From NCBI GenBank assembly GCA_964438735.1, contig CAYTLW010000041.1, positions 1 to 54,777 on the forward strand: a stretch of DNA of 54,777 nucleotides. The letters are read 5' to 3'. Positions 1 to 13,804 of the stretch are shown piece by piece. This DNA is from CAYTLW01 sp964438735. Its GTDB lineage: Bacteria; Myxococcota_A; UBA9042. The notes below the pieces were generated by a model. The model was not told the origin of the DNA, searched no databases, and was given only the letters and a program-made list of their open reading frames with translations. Within the stretch, counting starts at the first letter, position 1. Every line of letters begins with the position of its first letter. Both the position numbers and the translations under genes were made by a program.

Positions 1-23
1 ACGTCCGGTGGTCGAGAAGGCCC

Positions 24-1232
24 ATGTCGTGTAGGTTGCCCCCCATGTCGCGGCACATCGAGGCGATCTGGGTGGCGGATGAAGAGGGCCTGAACGGGCT
101 GCTCGACGACCTCGACAAGGCTGATCGAGTGGCCATGGACACCGAGTTCCATGGTGAACGCTCCTACATCCCCCGCCTGATGTTGCTGCAGTTGGCCACC
201 GAAGAGGCCATCTACCTGGTCGATCCCCTGGCGAAGCTGGACCTCGGCCCGGTGTTCGAAACCCTGGCGGGCCCCAAGCCCCTGGTGGTGGGCCACGCCC
301 TGCACAACGACCTGGAAATCGTCTTCCTGCGTTACGGACTGCGCCTTCAGGGGGTCTTCGACACCCAGATTGGCGGCGCCTTCCTGGGCCATGGTCTGCA
401 GGCCGGGTTGGCGACATTGCTCCGCACGATCCTCAACATCCGCCTGCCCAAAGACGGCCAGATGAGCGACTGGAGCCGGCGCCCTCTGCCCAATCGGCAG
501 CGCAACTACGCCGCCAACGACGTCCGGCACCTGTTGGCCGTGCACGACCACATGGCCGGGGAGTTGAACAGGCTGCAGCGGCAGCCCTGGGTCGATGAAG
601 AGTGCGCCCTGCTCTGGGCCGACGGCCGCTACAAGCGCGACGTGACGAACGCCTGGCGAAAAGTCTCCGGCGCGCGCGGCCTCCGCCATCCGCAAACCGG
701 CATCCTGGTCGAGTTGGCGGCCGAGCGTGAGCGCATCGCTGCGGAGCTGGATCGCATCCCTCATCACATGATGTCGGACGACCTTTTGCTGGCCTTGTGT
801 CGCGCGGCGCCGCGCGATCGGGAAGCGCTCAATGGCGATCGTCGATTCCGCAATCGACAGCTGCACCGAAACTCCGAGCGCCTTCTGGCGGCCATCGACC
901 GCGGCCGGGGTCTCAAGTTGGAGCGGGCGCCTCGAAGGCGAACGGCGGGTCCGGGCGCCGAGACCGTCTCCGCCCTGGTCATGCTTCTGGTCGGCCGCGT
1001 CGCCGAACAGCACAACCTGGCCCCGCAGCTGCTCCTGCGCCGCAAGACCGTGTTGTCCGCGTTGGCCGATGACCCCAAGGATCGGGACGCCATGGCGGAG
1101 GCGCTGGGCCTGAAGGGGTGGCGCGCTGAGCTGTTGGCCGACGCCATCTGGGGACTGCTCTCCGGGCACGTCTGGGCACGCTGCGGCCGGGACAAGCAGG
1201 GCCTGCACGTTGAGTTTGGCGGCGACGATTGA
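24..1232 (+). CDS. rnd: Ribonuclease D
   Basis: RNase D is a DEDD-family 3'-5' exoribonuclease that trims the 3' ends of tRNA precursors and other small RNAs. The N-terminal exonuclease domain shows the three Exo motifs: DTEFHGE near residue 40 (DxE), HALHNDLEIV near residue 90, and YAANDVRHLL near residue 170 (YxxxD). An HRDC-like helical region fills the rest, and 402 residues is close to the usual length of about 375. The start at 24 has a GAGAAGG sequence just upstream. An in-frame ATG at 45 is a reasonable alternative with a poorer ribosome binding site. The gene is convergent with pyk, with only three bases between the stop codons. Assignment by motif recognition is firm. Confidence 0.93.
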   Translation: MSCRLPPMSRHIEAIWVADEEGLNGLLDDLDKADRVAMDTEFHGERSYIPRLMLLQLATEEAIYLVDPLAKLDLGPVFETLAGPKPLVVGHALHNDLEIVFLRYGLRLQGVFDTQIGGAFLGHGLQAGLATLLRTILNIRLPKDGQMSDWSRRPLPNRQRNYAANDVRHLLAVHDHMAGELNRLQRQPWVDEECALLWADGRYKRDVTNAWRKVSGARGLRHPQTGILVELAAERERIAAELDRIPHHMMSDDLLLALCRAAPRDREALNGDRRFRNRQLHRNSERLLAAIDRGRGLKLERAPRRRTAGPGAETVSALVMLLVGRVAEQHNLAPQLLLRRKTVLSALADDPKDRDAMAEALGLKGWRAELLADAIWGLLSGHVWARCGRDKQGLHVEFGGDD

Positions 1233-1235
1233 CCG

Positions 1236-2840
1236 TCAGTGCGCGGCCGTGGCCGAAAAGGCCATCTTCTTGCCCTCGTCCTGCTCGACCAGCACCCGCA
1301 GCGTATTGGTGCCACCTCGCGGCCAGTCGATGCCGGCGGTGAAGACGAGCGCCTTACCACGGCGAAGCCCATAGTCCCGCCGCAGGGTCGTGCGCACCAC
1401 GTCCAAAAGGCGACCGCGACCATCGACCGTGGCGTCGTAGTCGTAGAGCACCACGGGATGCACGCCGTAGCAGGCCAGCAGCTGGCGAGCGACGAGATCG
1501 CTGGTGCAGATGGCCAACAGGGGCACCGCCGGGCGATAGCGCGACTGGCGCCGGGCTGTGCCACCTGTGCGCGTTGCGGCGATGACCGCATGGGCGGGGA
1601 TATGTTCGGCAAACTGTACCGCGGTGAGGGCGAATTCCTCGTTGATTCGACCGATGTAGGGGTCGGTGGCGTGGGCCCGGGCGTAGCGGCGCATGGCCTT
1701 GCGGTCGCGCTTGATCCACTCCGGTTCGGCCCGGTAGCGCTCTGCCGCGCGGGCCAACTCATCGATGGTCTGCACGGCCAGGCAGGGGCGGGTGCCGATG
1801 CTGGTCTCCGCCGAGAGCATTACCGCGTCGCCGCCATCGAGTACGGCGTTGAAGACGTCGGTCGCCTCGGCGCGTGTGGGCGCGGGGTTGGAGATCATCG
1901 ACTCGAGCATCTGAGTGGCGATGATGGCCGGCTTGCAGTGCTCACGGGCTCGGCGAGCCAGCATCTTCTGCAGCAGGGGCACCTCGCTCAATCCCAACTG
2001 CAGGCCCAGGTCGCCCCGTGCGATCATGATACCGCCCGCCACCTGGAGGATCTCGTCGATGGCCTCGGTGGCGCCAAGGGTCTCGATCTTGGCGATGACC
2101 GGCGGCGGCTCGGCGCCGTCGGGCAGGTGCGCCTGGATGAACGCGTTCACGCGGCGCACATCGTCTGCGCTGCGAACGAAGGAGACGGCGACGAAGTCCA
2201 CGCCTTTGTCCAGACAGAAGCGCAGATCCTCCTGGTCCTTGGTGGGGAAGGGGTCGAGGTCGATGTCAACGCCACGCACGGTGATGCCCTTGCGCCCGGA
2301 CAGTCGACCGCCCGCCTCCACGATGCCGATGGCGCCCAATTCGTCGTGACCGGTGATCTGCAGGACAAGGTCCCCGTCGCCGAGCAGCAGGCGGGGGCTC
2401 TGTTCTGGTTGGCGGGACGCCAGCGTGGTCAAGGAACGGCCAAGCGCGCGTGCGGTCGCCTCGCTGGCCTCGATGCGCGCTGCGTCCGGGTCGGCTCCCG
2501 GCGGCGAATGACCGACGGCCCCCACCACCACCGGCATTCCGATGACCAGGTCGATTCCCTCACCAGGCGGCGCGATGATGCGCGCCTTGGGCCCCTGCAG
2601 ATCGGCCAACACGGCGACCGCAGGCGCGCACTGGTCGATCGTCGGCCGGTTGACGTGGGCCAGGATCTCGGTCTCGTTGCGCCAGCCTTCGCTGACGTGC
2701 GACATGTTCAGGCGCAATATATCCACGCCCGCCGCCAGCAAACGGTCGACGTACCCCGGCCAGCCCTCGTCATCGGGCTTGCGGCCGATGGTGGCCACGA
2801 TCTTCGTCTGTCGGGCGCGTTCGCCCTCGTGCCGTCTCAT
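1236..2840 (-). CDS. pyk: Pyruvate kinase
   Basis: Catalyses transfer of phosphate from phosphoenolpyruvate to ADP, the last step of glycolysis. The N-terminal barrel begins with KIVATIGRK and LRLNMSH (the substrate- and potassium-binding strand). ADLQGPKARI, VIAKIETLGA, the signature IARGDLGLQLGLSEVP and IATQMLESM follow in the usual order, then MLSAETSIGTRP and the C-terminal regulatory domain. It is 534 residues, somewhat longer than the typical 470-480, with extra residues in the B domain. It is the last gene of the nadC-birA-coaX-queE-pyk operon, 33 bases after queE. The ATG at 2840 is preceded by GGGGAG at suitable spacing. Confidence 0.95.
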   Translation of the reverse strand: MRRHEGERARQTKIVATIGRKPDDEGWPGYVDRLLAAGVDILRLNMSHVSEGWRNETEILAHVNRPTIDQCAPAVAVLADLQGPKARIIAPPGEGIDLVIGMPVVVGAVGHSPPGADPDAARIEASEATARALGRSLTTLASRQPEQSPRLLLGDGDLVLQITGHDELGAIGIVEAGGRLSGRKGITVRGVDIDLDPFPTKDQEDLRFCLDKGVDFVAVSFVRSADDVRRVNAFIQAHLPDGAEPPPVIAKIETLGATEAIDEILQVAGGIMIARGDLGLQLGLSEVPLLQKMLARRAREHCKPAIIATQMLESMISNPAPTRAEATDVFNAVLDGGDAVMLSAETSIGTRPCLAVQTIDELARAAERYRAEPEWIKRDRKAMRRYARAHATDPYIGRINEEFALTAVQFAEHIPAHAVIAATRTGGTARRQSRYRPAVPLLAICTSDLVARQLLACYGVHPVVLYDYDATVDGRGRLLDVVRTTLRRDYGLRRGKALVFTAGIDWPRGGTNTLRVLVEQDEGKKMAFSATAAH

Positions 2841-2873
2841 GATCTCCCCTGTTGCGCTGCCACAGCGCTGCGA

Positions 2874-3563
2874 CTACACGCCGCGTTCCACCTCCGGCCA
2901 GAGGACCTTGTGCAGCTGGATCTGCATGCGGCCCGGTGCGCCGGTGGTCATCAGCCAGTCGGCCAGCTGTGCCGGGGCCGTCTCATCTGCCACCGGCGAC
3001 CACAGAATTGTCGCTTGTAGGTTCGCCAACTGGTGCTCCAGCACGCCGCGGGCCCAGTCGAAGTCCGCCCGATCGGCGACCACGATCTTGAGTTCGTCCA
3101 CCGCGCGCAGCCCGGCCAGGATCGGCCAACGATTGCGCCAGGCCTCGCCCGAACCGGGACACTTCAGGTCGGCGATGATGCGCGCCCTGGGGTCCAACTC
3201 GGCCACTGGCAGGGTTCCGCTGGTCTCGATCAGGACCTCGCGCCCGGCCTCGCATAACGCCGCGATCAGTTTCGGTGCGGGCCGCTGGGCCAGGGGTTCG
3301 CCGCCGGTCACCTGGACCAGGTCGACTCCAAGGCGGGTGACCTCGGCCAGTATATCAAGGAGCGGCATTTGTTCGCCGCCGGTGAAGGCGTACTCGGTAT
3401 CGCACCAGCGACAGCGCAGCGGGCAGCCCGTCAGGCGGATGAAGGTGCAAGGACGGCCGGCATGGGTGGATTCGCCCTGGATGGAGGCGTAGATCTCGGT
3501 CACCAGCAGGGTCCTGCCGTCGACATCGGACTCCGGACGGACCTGTGGCGCGCCAGCGCTCAT
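2874..3563 (-). CDS. queE: 7-carboxy-7-deazaguanine synthase
   Basis: Radical SAM enzyme that contracts the ring of 6-carboxytetrahydropterin to 7-carboxy-7-deazaguanine in the queuosine/7-deazaguanine pathway. The N-terminus carries EIYASIQGES, typical of QueE, followed by the cluster-binding CxxxCxxC written as GCPLRCRWCDTEYAF near residue 50. VTGGEPLAQ near residue 95 is the SAM-contacting glycine-rich motif. Its 229 residues fit the small QueE fold with a shortened barrel. Its ATG overlaps the stop of coaX (ATGA), so the two are probably translationally coupled. No other queuosine genes are in the window. Confidence 0.92.
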   Translation of the reverse strand: MSAGAPQVRPESDVDGRTLLVTEIYASIQGESTHAGRPCTFIRLTGCPLRCRWCDTEYAFTGGEQMPLLDILAEVTRLGVDLVQVTGGEPLAQRPAPKLIAALCEAGREVLIETSGTLPVAELDPRARIIADLKCPGSGEAWRNRWPILAGLRAVDELKIVVADRADFDWARGVLEHQLANLQATILWSPVADETAPAQLADWLMTTGAPGRMQIQLHKVLWPEVERGV

Positions 3564-4366
3564 CGACCGCCACCACCCAGCCGGGTCACCACGGGGGTCT
3601 CGGCCAGGTTGCGCTGCCAGACCATGCGCAGCCCTTCCAGGGTCAGGTACTCGTCGACGCCGTTGATGGCCTCGGTCTCACGGGCGATCAGCGGCGCCAG
3701 ACCACCAGTGGCGATCACATGGGGGTCGGTGCCCAGCTCGCTGGCGATGCGCTTGACGAGGCCTTCGACCATGGCCACGTAGCCGAAGACCAGCCCGCTC
3801 TGGATGGCACCGACCGTGGTGCGTCCGATGGCCTCGGCAGGTCGCGCGATCTCGACTCTGGGCAGCTTGGCCGCCCGAGTGAAAAGGGCGTCGGCGCTGA
3901 TGCCTACCCCGGGCACGATCACGCCGCCCAGGTAGGCGCCGTCGTCGTTGATCACATCGAAGGTCGTGGCGGTGCCAAAGTCCACCACCACACAAGCCCG
4001 CTCGCAGCGATCGTAGGCCGCGATGGCGTTGACGATGCGATCGGCGCCCACCTCGCGCGGGTTGTCGTACAGGATGGGCATGCCGGTGCGCACACCAGGG
4101 CCGATGATCAACGCATCGGTCGACAGCCAGCGGCGGCACAGCGAGGCAAATACTTCGGTCAAGGGCGGCACCACGGAGCCGATCACAGCGCTGTTGACGC
4201 CATCTCGGGAGATGCCGCGACCGTCCAGCAGGGTGGCCAGGAGGGCGCCGTACTCGTCTTCGGTGCTGTTGCGGCGGCTCTCGATGCGCAAGTGATCGAC
4301 CAGCTCGTCACCTCGGAAGATGCCGATGACCGTGTTGGAGTTGCCGATGTCGATGGCCAGCAGCAT
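3560..4366 (-). CDS. coaX: Type III pantothenate kinase
   Basis: Catalyses ATP-dependent phosphorylation of pantothenate, the first committed step of coenzyme A synthesis. It belongs to the ASKHA fold and starts with MLLAIDIGNSNTVIGIF (phosphate 1 motif). The pantothenate-binding NPREVGADRIVNAIAAY is near residue 100, VVVDFGTATTFDVI near residue 125 is the second phosphate motif, and VIATGGLAPLI is the adenosine motif. Length 268 is normal. The ATG at 4366 has a GGGAG ribosome binding site. It is 24 bases after birA and overlaps queE. CoaX enzymes are typically insensitive to CoA feedback, so this cell may lack the classical CoaA; that is inference. Confidence 0.94.
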   Translation of the reverse strand: MLLAIDIGNSNTVIGIFRGDELVDHLRIESRRNSTEDEYGALLATLLDGRGISRDGVNSAVIGSVVPPLTEVFASLCRRWLSTDALIIGPGVRTGMPILYDNPREVGADRIVNAIAAYDRCERACVVVDFGTATTFDVINDDGAYLGGVIVPGVGISADALFTRAAKLPRVEIARPAEAIGRTTVGAIQSGLVFGYVAMVEGLVKRIASELGTDPHVIATGGLAPLIARETEAINGVDEYLTLEGLRMVWQRNLAETPVVTRLGGGGR

Positions 4367-4390
4367 GAAGGCGCTCCCGCGGCGAATCCG

Positions 4391-5263
4391 CTACCCCGAC
4401 GGTTCGAGGCGCGGCGCAGCATGCCACGACAGGCGCCCATATGCAGCGGTGATCTGCAGGGGTTGGAGCAGGGACTCGCGTGCGCCGCCCGGATCGTTCA
4501 CATCGGCCACCCGCAGGGCTCCGCTCGGGTGCAGCCCCAGCAGCCGGACCCGGCGGTCGGGCCCGCCATCACCGCAGTCCAGGTCCACAGGGTCGCCGAT
4601 GAAGAGCAGCCGTTGCTCGATGGCAGGGGTGTTGATCTGACCACCGGCGGCCGTCCAGCGGCCGATCGCCGAGCGGACGGCACTGGCGATGACTCCGACC
4701 AGTTCCTCCCTCGAGGGCGGCGTGGCTGTCATGGAGAGCGTACCGGCGTGATCCCGCAGGCTCTGTGGGAAGGCGCTCATCGGCGTGCTGACGTTGACGC
4801 CCACGCCGGCGATCCAGCGCGCCGGTTGACCGGGCAGCTGGTGCCGCTCGCACAGGATGCCTCCCGCCTTTCGCCAGTTGTCGGTGGCGCGGATCATCAG
4901 GTCATTGGGCCACTTCAGGCGCAACTGCACGCCTGGTAATGCGTCGAGCGCGTCGGCCACCGCTGCGCCGACCACCAGGGAGGCGGCCGGCCATTTCATC
5001 ACGGGCAGCTCCAGGCGGGTCGTCAACGACAGGTGGATGGCGGTGCCCGGCGGGGAGTGCCAGGCCGCGCCCACCCGTCCGCGACCGGCATGCTGAGCGT
5101 CGGCGACGATCACCGCCCACTCGCCTGGCGACAGGTCCACGTCGCGCGCCACGTCGTTGGTGGAACCGGTCAGCCCCAGGCTGATCACGGACGGCCAGGA
5201 TCCCGATGCGGGGTCGAGGTGGGCGGCGATCTGCACCGGGTCCAGCGCGCGTGGCTCAGGCAC
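4391..5263 (-). CDS. birA: Biotin--[acetyl-CoA-carboxylase] ligase
   Basis: Activates biotin as biotinyl-AMP and attaches it to the biotin carboxyl carrier protein of acetyl-CoA carboxylase. Recognisable motifs are SLGLTGSTNDVARD, ADAQHAGRGRVGAAWHSPPG (the biotinyl-AMP loop, equivalent to GRGRRGR), LRLKWPNDL and ERHQLPGQPARWIAGVGVNV. The protein has 290 residues. I see no convincing N-terminal winged helix, so it looks like a ligase without the repressor domain (group I). The start is GTG at 5263, overlapping the nadC stop by eight bases. Confidence 0.9.
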   Translation of the reverse strand: MPEPRALDPVQIAAHLDPASGSWPSVISLGLTGSTNDVARDVDLSPGEWAVIVADAQHAGRGRVGAAWHSPPGTAIHLSLTTRLELPVMKWPAASLVVGAAVADALDALPGVQLRLKWPNDLMIRATDNWRKAGGILCERHQLPGQPARWIAGVGVNVSTPMSAFPQSLRDHAGTLSMTATPPSREELVGVIASAVRSAIGRWTAAGGQINTPAIEQRLLFIGDPVDLDCGDGGPDRRVRLLGLHPSGALRVADVNDPGGARESLLQPLQITAAYGRLSWHAAPRLEPSG

Positions 5264-6110
5264 CGCGATCGGTCTCCGACAGCCGCAAGGAAAAGTCAGC
5301 GCAGGTCACCGAGTGGGTTAACGCGCCCAAGGAGATCACGTGCACGCCCGTCGCCGCCACCGCAGCCAGTCGATCCAGGGTCATGTTGCCGGATGCTTCC
5401 AAGGTCACCGCGTCGCCATGGCGACGGACGGCCTCGGTCATCTGGGCCAGGTCCATGTTGTCGAGCATCACCACTTCGGCGCCCGCGGCCACGGCTTCAT
5501 CGAGCTGGTCCAGGGTCTCGACCTCCAGCTCCACCTTGAGCAGGTGGGAGCCCACGTCTCGGGCGCGTCTCACCGCCTCTGCCACGGAGCCAGCGGCCAT
5601 GATGTGGTTCTCTTTGACCAGGATGCCCGCGTCCAGAGCGGTGCGATGGTTCCGGCCGCCGCCCGTGCGCACGGCGTATTTATCCAGCGCGCGAAAGCCC
5701 GGCAGCGTCTTGCGGGTGTCGACGATGTGGGTGGGATGGGGCCGCACCGCGGCGACGCAGCGAGCGGTGAACGTGGCGATGCCGCTGAGACGGCCAAGGA
5801 AGTTCAGCGCCGGCCGCTCGGCGGTCAGGATCGCGGCTATTGGCCCCGAAATGCGCAGTACGGCGGTGCCTGGCTGGACCCGGGCGCCTTCTTCGACCAG
5901 TTGTTCGACCTCGATCGCCGGATCGCGCCGGGTCATGACCATGGCGAAGATCGGCCCGCCGCAGAATACGGCGGGGGCCTTGGCGGTCACCGTGGCGACG
6001 CCGCGCAGGGCGGGGTCGACGGTGGCGTCGGTGGCGGCGTCACCGGTGCCAATGTCTTCGGCGAAGGCGAGATCGATCAGGGTGCGGATGGCGGGGGTGT
6101 CGAACCACAT
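5256..6110 (-). CDS. nadC: Nicotinate-nucleotide pyrophosphorylase (quinolinate phosphoribosyltransferase)
   Basis: Converts quinolinate and PRPP to nicotinate mononucleotide, CO2 and pyrophosphate in de novo NAD synthesis. The 284-residue protein follows the family through AEDIGTGDAATDATV near the N-terminus, ERPALNFLGRLSGIAT, DTRKTLPGFRALDKYAVRTGGGRNHR (the PRPP/quinolinate-binding basic region), VKENHI, KVELEVETLDQL and VMLDNM, ending with LEASGNMTLDRL and ISLGALTHSV. It is the first gene of the operon and is divergent from priA, with 90 bases between the two starts that must hold both promoters. No strong Shine-Dalgarno sequence precedes the ATG. Confidence 0.94.
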   Translation of the reverse strand: MWFDTPAIRTLIDLAFAEDIGTGDAATDATVDPALRGVATVTAKAPAVFCGGPIFAMVMTRRDPAIEVEQLVEEGARVQPGTAVLRISGPIAAILTAERPALNFLGRLSGIATFTARCVAAVRPHPTHIVDTRKTLPGFRALDKYAVRTGGGRNHRTALDAGILVKENHIMAAGSVAEAVRRARDVGSHLLKVELEVETLDQLDEAVAAGAEVVMLDNMDLAQMTEAVRRHGDAVTLEASGNMTLDRLAAVAATGVHVISLGALTHSVTCADFSLRLSETDRGA

Positions 6111-6200
6111 GGAGCGGCAGTCTAGACGAAGTGGGCACCTCCGTCACAGGCTGACCAGGGCGCGCTTGATCCCTCCGCTCCAGCCGCCCACCATCGGCCG

Positions 6201-8621
6201 ATGGCGGCACGACGCAAGGGCAGCACGCGGCAAGGAGACCTCTTCGGTCCAGCGCCGGACGAGATCGCGCCGCCCCTGGCCCGTGAACCGGTCAAGCGAC
6301 GACGCAGCAGACCGCGAGCCGACGCGTCCCTGGATGCCGGCGCTCGCTTCGAGGTCGGCGTCCAGGTGGTGGTCCCAGCGGCCACGGGCTCGTTGAGCTA
6401 TGGCTGGCCACGCAATCTGGGTACGCCGCTTGTGGGCTCGCGGGTGGCGGTGCCGGTACGTGGCCGCGTGCAGGTGGGCGTGATCTGGCAGGTGGCGGCG
6501 GTGGCCGAGTTGGACTGTCCTGTCGAGCGTCTGCGGCCGGTGGCCAGCCTGCTCGATCCCGAGGCGCTCTGGTCGGCGGCCATGCTGACGACCTTGGAGG
6601 CCATGGCGCAGCGTTGGGTGGTGCCTTTGGGCATGGCGGTGCGCACCGCGTTGCCGGCGCCTCTGCGACGCACGGGCATCGCCGAAGATCGCGAGGCTGC
6701 GCGCCACGAACAGATCGCCGAAGCCGTCGAAGGCGCGGTCTGGCCGGACGAGCTGCGCAAAGGTGAACGGCGGGTGCTCGATCGACTGGCCGCCGCGGGC
6801 GAGGTGCCCGTGCGCCTGCTGCGCAAGGTGAACGATCCGCTGACAGGCATCTCCAAATCGGTCTCGGTGCCGCAGAAAATGCTCGATCAACTGGCCGAGC
6901 GCGGGCTGCTGAAGCTGAGCCAGCGGCGGGTATTGCGCGATCCGCTGGGACTTCGCGCGGCGGTGGAGCGAGATGAACCGCCCTTGCCGACCTTGGAGCA
7001 GGCCGCGGCGCTCGATGTGCTGCTGCCGGCGCTGCGGGCAGGACAGGGCCGCGGCTACCTGCTGCGGGGGGTAACCGGCTCTGGCAAGACCGAGATCTAC
7101 CTGCGCTTGATCGCCGACGCGCTGGCGCCGACGGACGAACGACAGCCGGGCGGCGCCATCGTGCTGGTGCCCGAGATCGCGCTGACGCCACAGCTCGTCA
7201 GCCGCTTCCGAGCCCGCTTTGGCGACCGGGTCGCTGTCCTGCACTCGGCCATGAGCGAAGGCGAGCGCTACGACCAGTACACTCGGGTGCGCAGCGGCGC
7301 AGCGCCCATCGTGATCGGGCCCCGCTCCGCCCTGTTCGCGCCCATGGCGAACCTGCGCGTCATCGTGCTGGATGAGTGCCATGACCCTTCGTTCAAGCAG
7401 CAGACGGGGGTGCGCTACCACGCCCGCGACGTGGCCTTGATGCTGGCCCGGCGGGCGGGGGCGATCTGCATTCTCGGTTCGGCGACCCCCGGCTGCGAGG
7501 ACATCGCCCTGGCCGAACGGGGCGAGCTCGCGCGCATCGACCTCTTCAAGCGGGTGAGCGGCCGTCCGCTGCCAGAAGCCCGCTGTATCGATCTGCGACA
7601 GGCCCAACGGGCCACTGACCCCGAGTCCGAGGTGCCTTCGCTGCTGTCCATGGAGCTGATCGAAGCCGTGGCGAACACGGTCCGACGCGGCGAGCAGGCG
7701 ATGATCCTGCACAACCGGCGCGGCTTCGCCACATCGCTGGTCTGCCGTGGCTGCGGCGCGGCGGTGGAGTGCACCGAATGCGCCGTGAGCCTGACGCTGC
7801 ATCGGCGGGCTCATCGATTGCGCTGTCACTGGTGCGGCAAAAGCGAGCCGATCGAGCAGTCGTGTCAAAAGTGTGGCAGCAGCAACCTGCTGGCCGTAGG
7901 CAGTGGCACCGAGCGATTGGAGCAGACCCTGGCCGCCCATGTGCCGGGCATCCGCGTGGCCCGTTTCGATCGGGATACGGCCACCGGCAAGCGGATGTTG
8001 CAGACCCTGGACGCCTTTCGCACCCGCAAGCTGGATGTGCTGGTCGGCACCCAGATGCTGGCCAAGGGGCACGACTTCCCGGCGGTGACCTTAGTGGGTA
8101 TCGCGCTGGCGGAGCAGGGGTTGCGCCAGCCGGACTTCCGCGCCGCCGAGCGCACCTTCCAGCTGCTGACCCAGGTGGCGGGCCGCGCTGGCCGTGGAGA
8201 ACGGCCTGGCCAGGTGCTGGTCCAGACGCTGGCGCCCCAACATCCGGCCATCGTCGCCGCGTTGGGACACGATCACACCGGGTTCGTGGCGACCGAGATG
8301 GCCTCTCGACGGCGCACCGGCTACCCGCCGTTTTCGCACCTGGCTTTGATCGAGACCCGCGGTAAACAGGCCAACGACGCCCTGGTGGCCCTGCGACGAA
8401 TCTCCGACGCGCTGCGACGGCAGGGGGAGGTCGATGTGCGCGGGCCACTTCCGGCAGGGGTGTCTCGGGTGCGCGGGATCTTCCGCTTTCACACCCTGCT
8501 GCGCAGCGAGCGGCGGCCTGCGCTGGAGCGGGCGTTGGAGCTGCTGCAACGGGATCTGTTGCCGAAGGTGCCCAGCAGCATCCGGGGCACGGTGGACGTG
8601 GATCCCACCGAATTTGCCTGA
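6201..8621 (+). CDS. priA: Primosomal protein N' (replication restart helicase PriA)
   Basis: Superfamily 2 3'-5' helicase that recognises stalled forks and reloads the replisome. Walker A is LRGVTGSGKTEIYLR near residue 290 and the Walker B/DExH box is VLDECHDPSFKQQ near residue 395 (DECH instead of the common DEEH). Eight cysteines in the order CRGCG, CTEC, CHWCG and CQKCG near residues 515-555 form the two PriA zinc sites. QMLAKGHDFPAVTLV and LTQVAGRAGRG are helicase motifs V and VI. The first 35 residues are Arg/Lys-rich before the 3'-DNA-binding domain begins. At 806 residues it is slightly longer than the E. coli protein (732). The start lacks an obvious ribosome binding site and could lie slightly downstream. 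Confidence 0.95.
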   Translation: MAARRKGSTRQGDLFGPAPDEIAPPLAREPVKRRRSRPRADASLDAGARFEVGVQVVVPAATGSLSYGWPRNLGTPLVGSRVAVPVRGRVQVGVIWQVAAVAELDCPVERLRPVASLLDPEALWSAAMLTTLEAMAQRWVVPLGMAVRTALPAPLRRTGIAEDREAARHEQIAEAVEGAVWPDELRKGERRVLDRLAAAGEVPVRLLRKVNDPLTGISKSVSVPQKMLDQLAERGLLKLSQRRVLRDPLGLRAAVERDEPPLPTLEQAAALDVLLPALRAGQGRGYLLRGVTGSGKTEIYLRLIADALAPTDERQPGGAIVLVPEIALTPQLVSRFRARFGDRVAVLHSAMSEGERYDQYTRVRSGAAPIVIGPRSALFAPMANLRVIVLDECHDPSFKQQTGVRYHARDVALMLARRAGAICILGSATPGCEDIALAERGELARIDLFKRVSGRPLPEARCIDLRQAQRATDPESEVPSLLSMELIEAVANTVRRGEQAMILHNRRGFATSLVCRGCGAAVECTECAVSLTLHRRAHRLRCHWCGKSEPIEQSCQKCGSSNLLAVGSGTERLEQTLAAHVPGIRVARFDRDTATGKRMLQTLDAFRTRKLDVLVGTQMLAKGHDFPAVTLVGIALAEQGLRQPDFRAAERTFQLLTQVAGRAGRGERPGQVLVQTLAPQHPAIVAALGHDHTGFVATEMASRRRTGYPPFSHLALIETRGKQANDALVALRRISDALRRQGEVDVRGPLPAGVSRVRGIFRFHTLLRSERRPALERALELLQRDLLPKVPSSIRGTVDVDPTEFA

Positions 8622-8706
8622 TTCGGCCAGCGCCAGATTGATGGCCTCTTCGCCCCTGCAACCATGATTCAATGAGTTATATGGCAAACATCTGATATGT
8701 GAGGGT

Positions 8707-8736
8707 CTGACACCTCTCATCACAATGGCCTATACT
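8707..8736 (+). promoter_or_regulatory. Sigma-70-type promoter for the gene at 8803
   Basis: CTGACA at 8707-8712 and TATACT at 8731-8736 are separated by 18 bases, close to the housekeeping consensus. The predicted transcript would start about 60 bases upstream of the ATG at 8803. This gives the small unknown gene its own transcription unit between priA and the convergent rpoC. Confidence 0.55.
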
Positions 8737-8802
8737 CATAGGGCAGGGCGACACCCGAACCCGTCGTGACCCGACGACGCTGCGCGCCCGGCAAGGCGAG
8801 TC

Positions 8803-9252
8803 ATGCAACTGTCCAAGCGGCTCGAGCTGGACTACAGCGCCGAGCATATTCAGGAGCGGGTCACCCTGGCCGCGCTCAGCGATCAATGTCAGGGGCTCTT
8901 CGAGCGCATCGCCTGCGGCGCGTCGGGCCATCCGCAGTGTCTGTGGGGCAACCTGCAGGTGGGCCGGGCGACCGATGAAGGTGGCGTTCGATTCGAGCTG
9001 GGCGGTTGCCCCAACCACCTGGCCTGGTCGGTCACTCGGGTGTCCGACGAGGCCGGTGACGGCATCGTGGTGCAGTGTCGGGTGAACCAGGAACAGTGGG
9101 ATGAGGCCTTCATCCGCTCGGTTCAGGGGCTGCTGGACAGCCTGGCCGGCGGCGTGGCCGCGGCGCTGCAGGCGGACGCGCCCGTGCAGGCCGATCCGTC
9201 GATGGTGCTGCCAGCCTGCGGGCCGCTGGGCGGTTCGTCGCGACTGAGTTAG
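8803..9252 (+). CDS. Hypothetical protein, 149 residues
   Basis: I do not recognise this protein. It has no signal peptide and no membrane segment, and looks cytoplasmic and mixed alpha/beta. It has five scattered cysteines and an acidic, Trp-containing middle (HLAWSVTRVSDEAGDG, VNQEQWDEAF). The C-terminal third is Ala-rich and may be disordered. AAGGCGAG precedes the ATG and a good promoter lies 70-100 bases upstream, so expression is plausible. It is convergent with rpoC, with 25 bases between the stop codons. No frameshift or unusual composition was noted. Confidence 0.7.
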   Translation: MQLSKRLELDYSAEHIQERVTLAALSDQCQGLFERIACGASGHPQCLWGNLQVGRATDEGGVRFELGGCPNHLAWSVTRVSDEAGDGIVVQCRVNQEQWDEAFIRSVQGLLDSLAGGVAAALQADAPVQADPSMVLPACGPLGGSSRLS

Positions 9253-9277
9253 GGCGCCGGGCCGTGAGCCCGCGCTA

Positions 9278-13804
<4,527 letters not shown>

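Noticed and set aside
6144..8072. 642-residue minus-strand frame opposite priA
   Set aside because: PriA motifs on the plus strand are unambiguous; the opposite frame has no recognisable domain.
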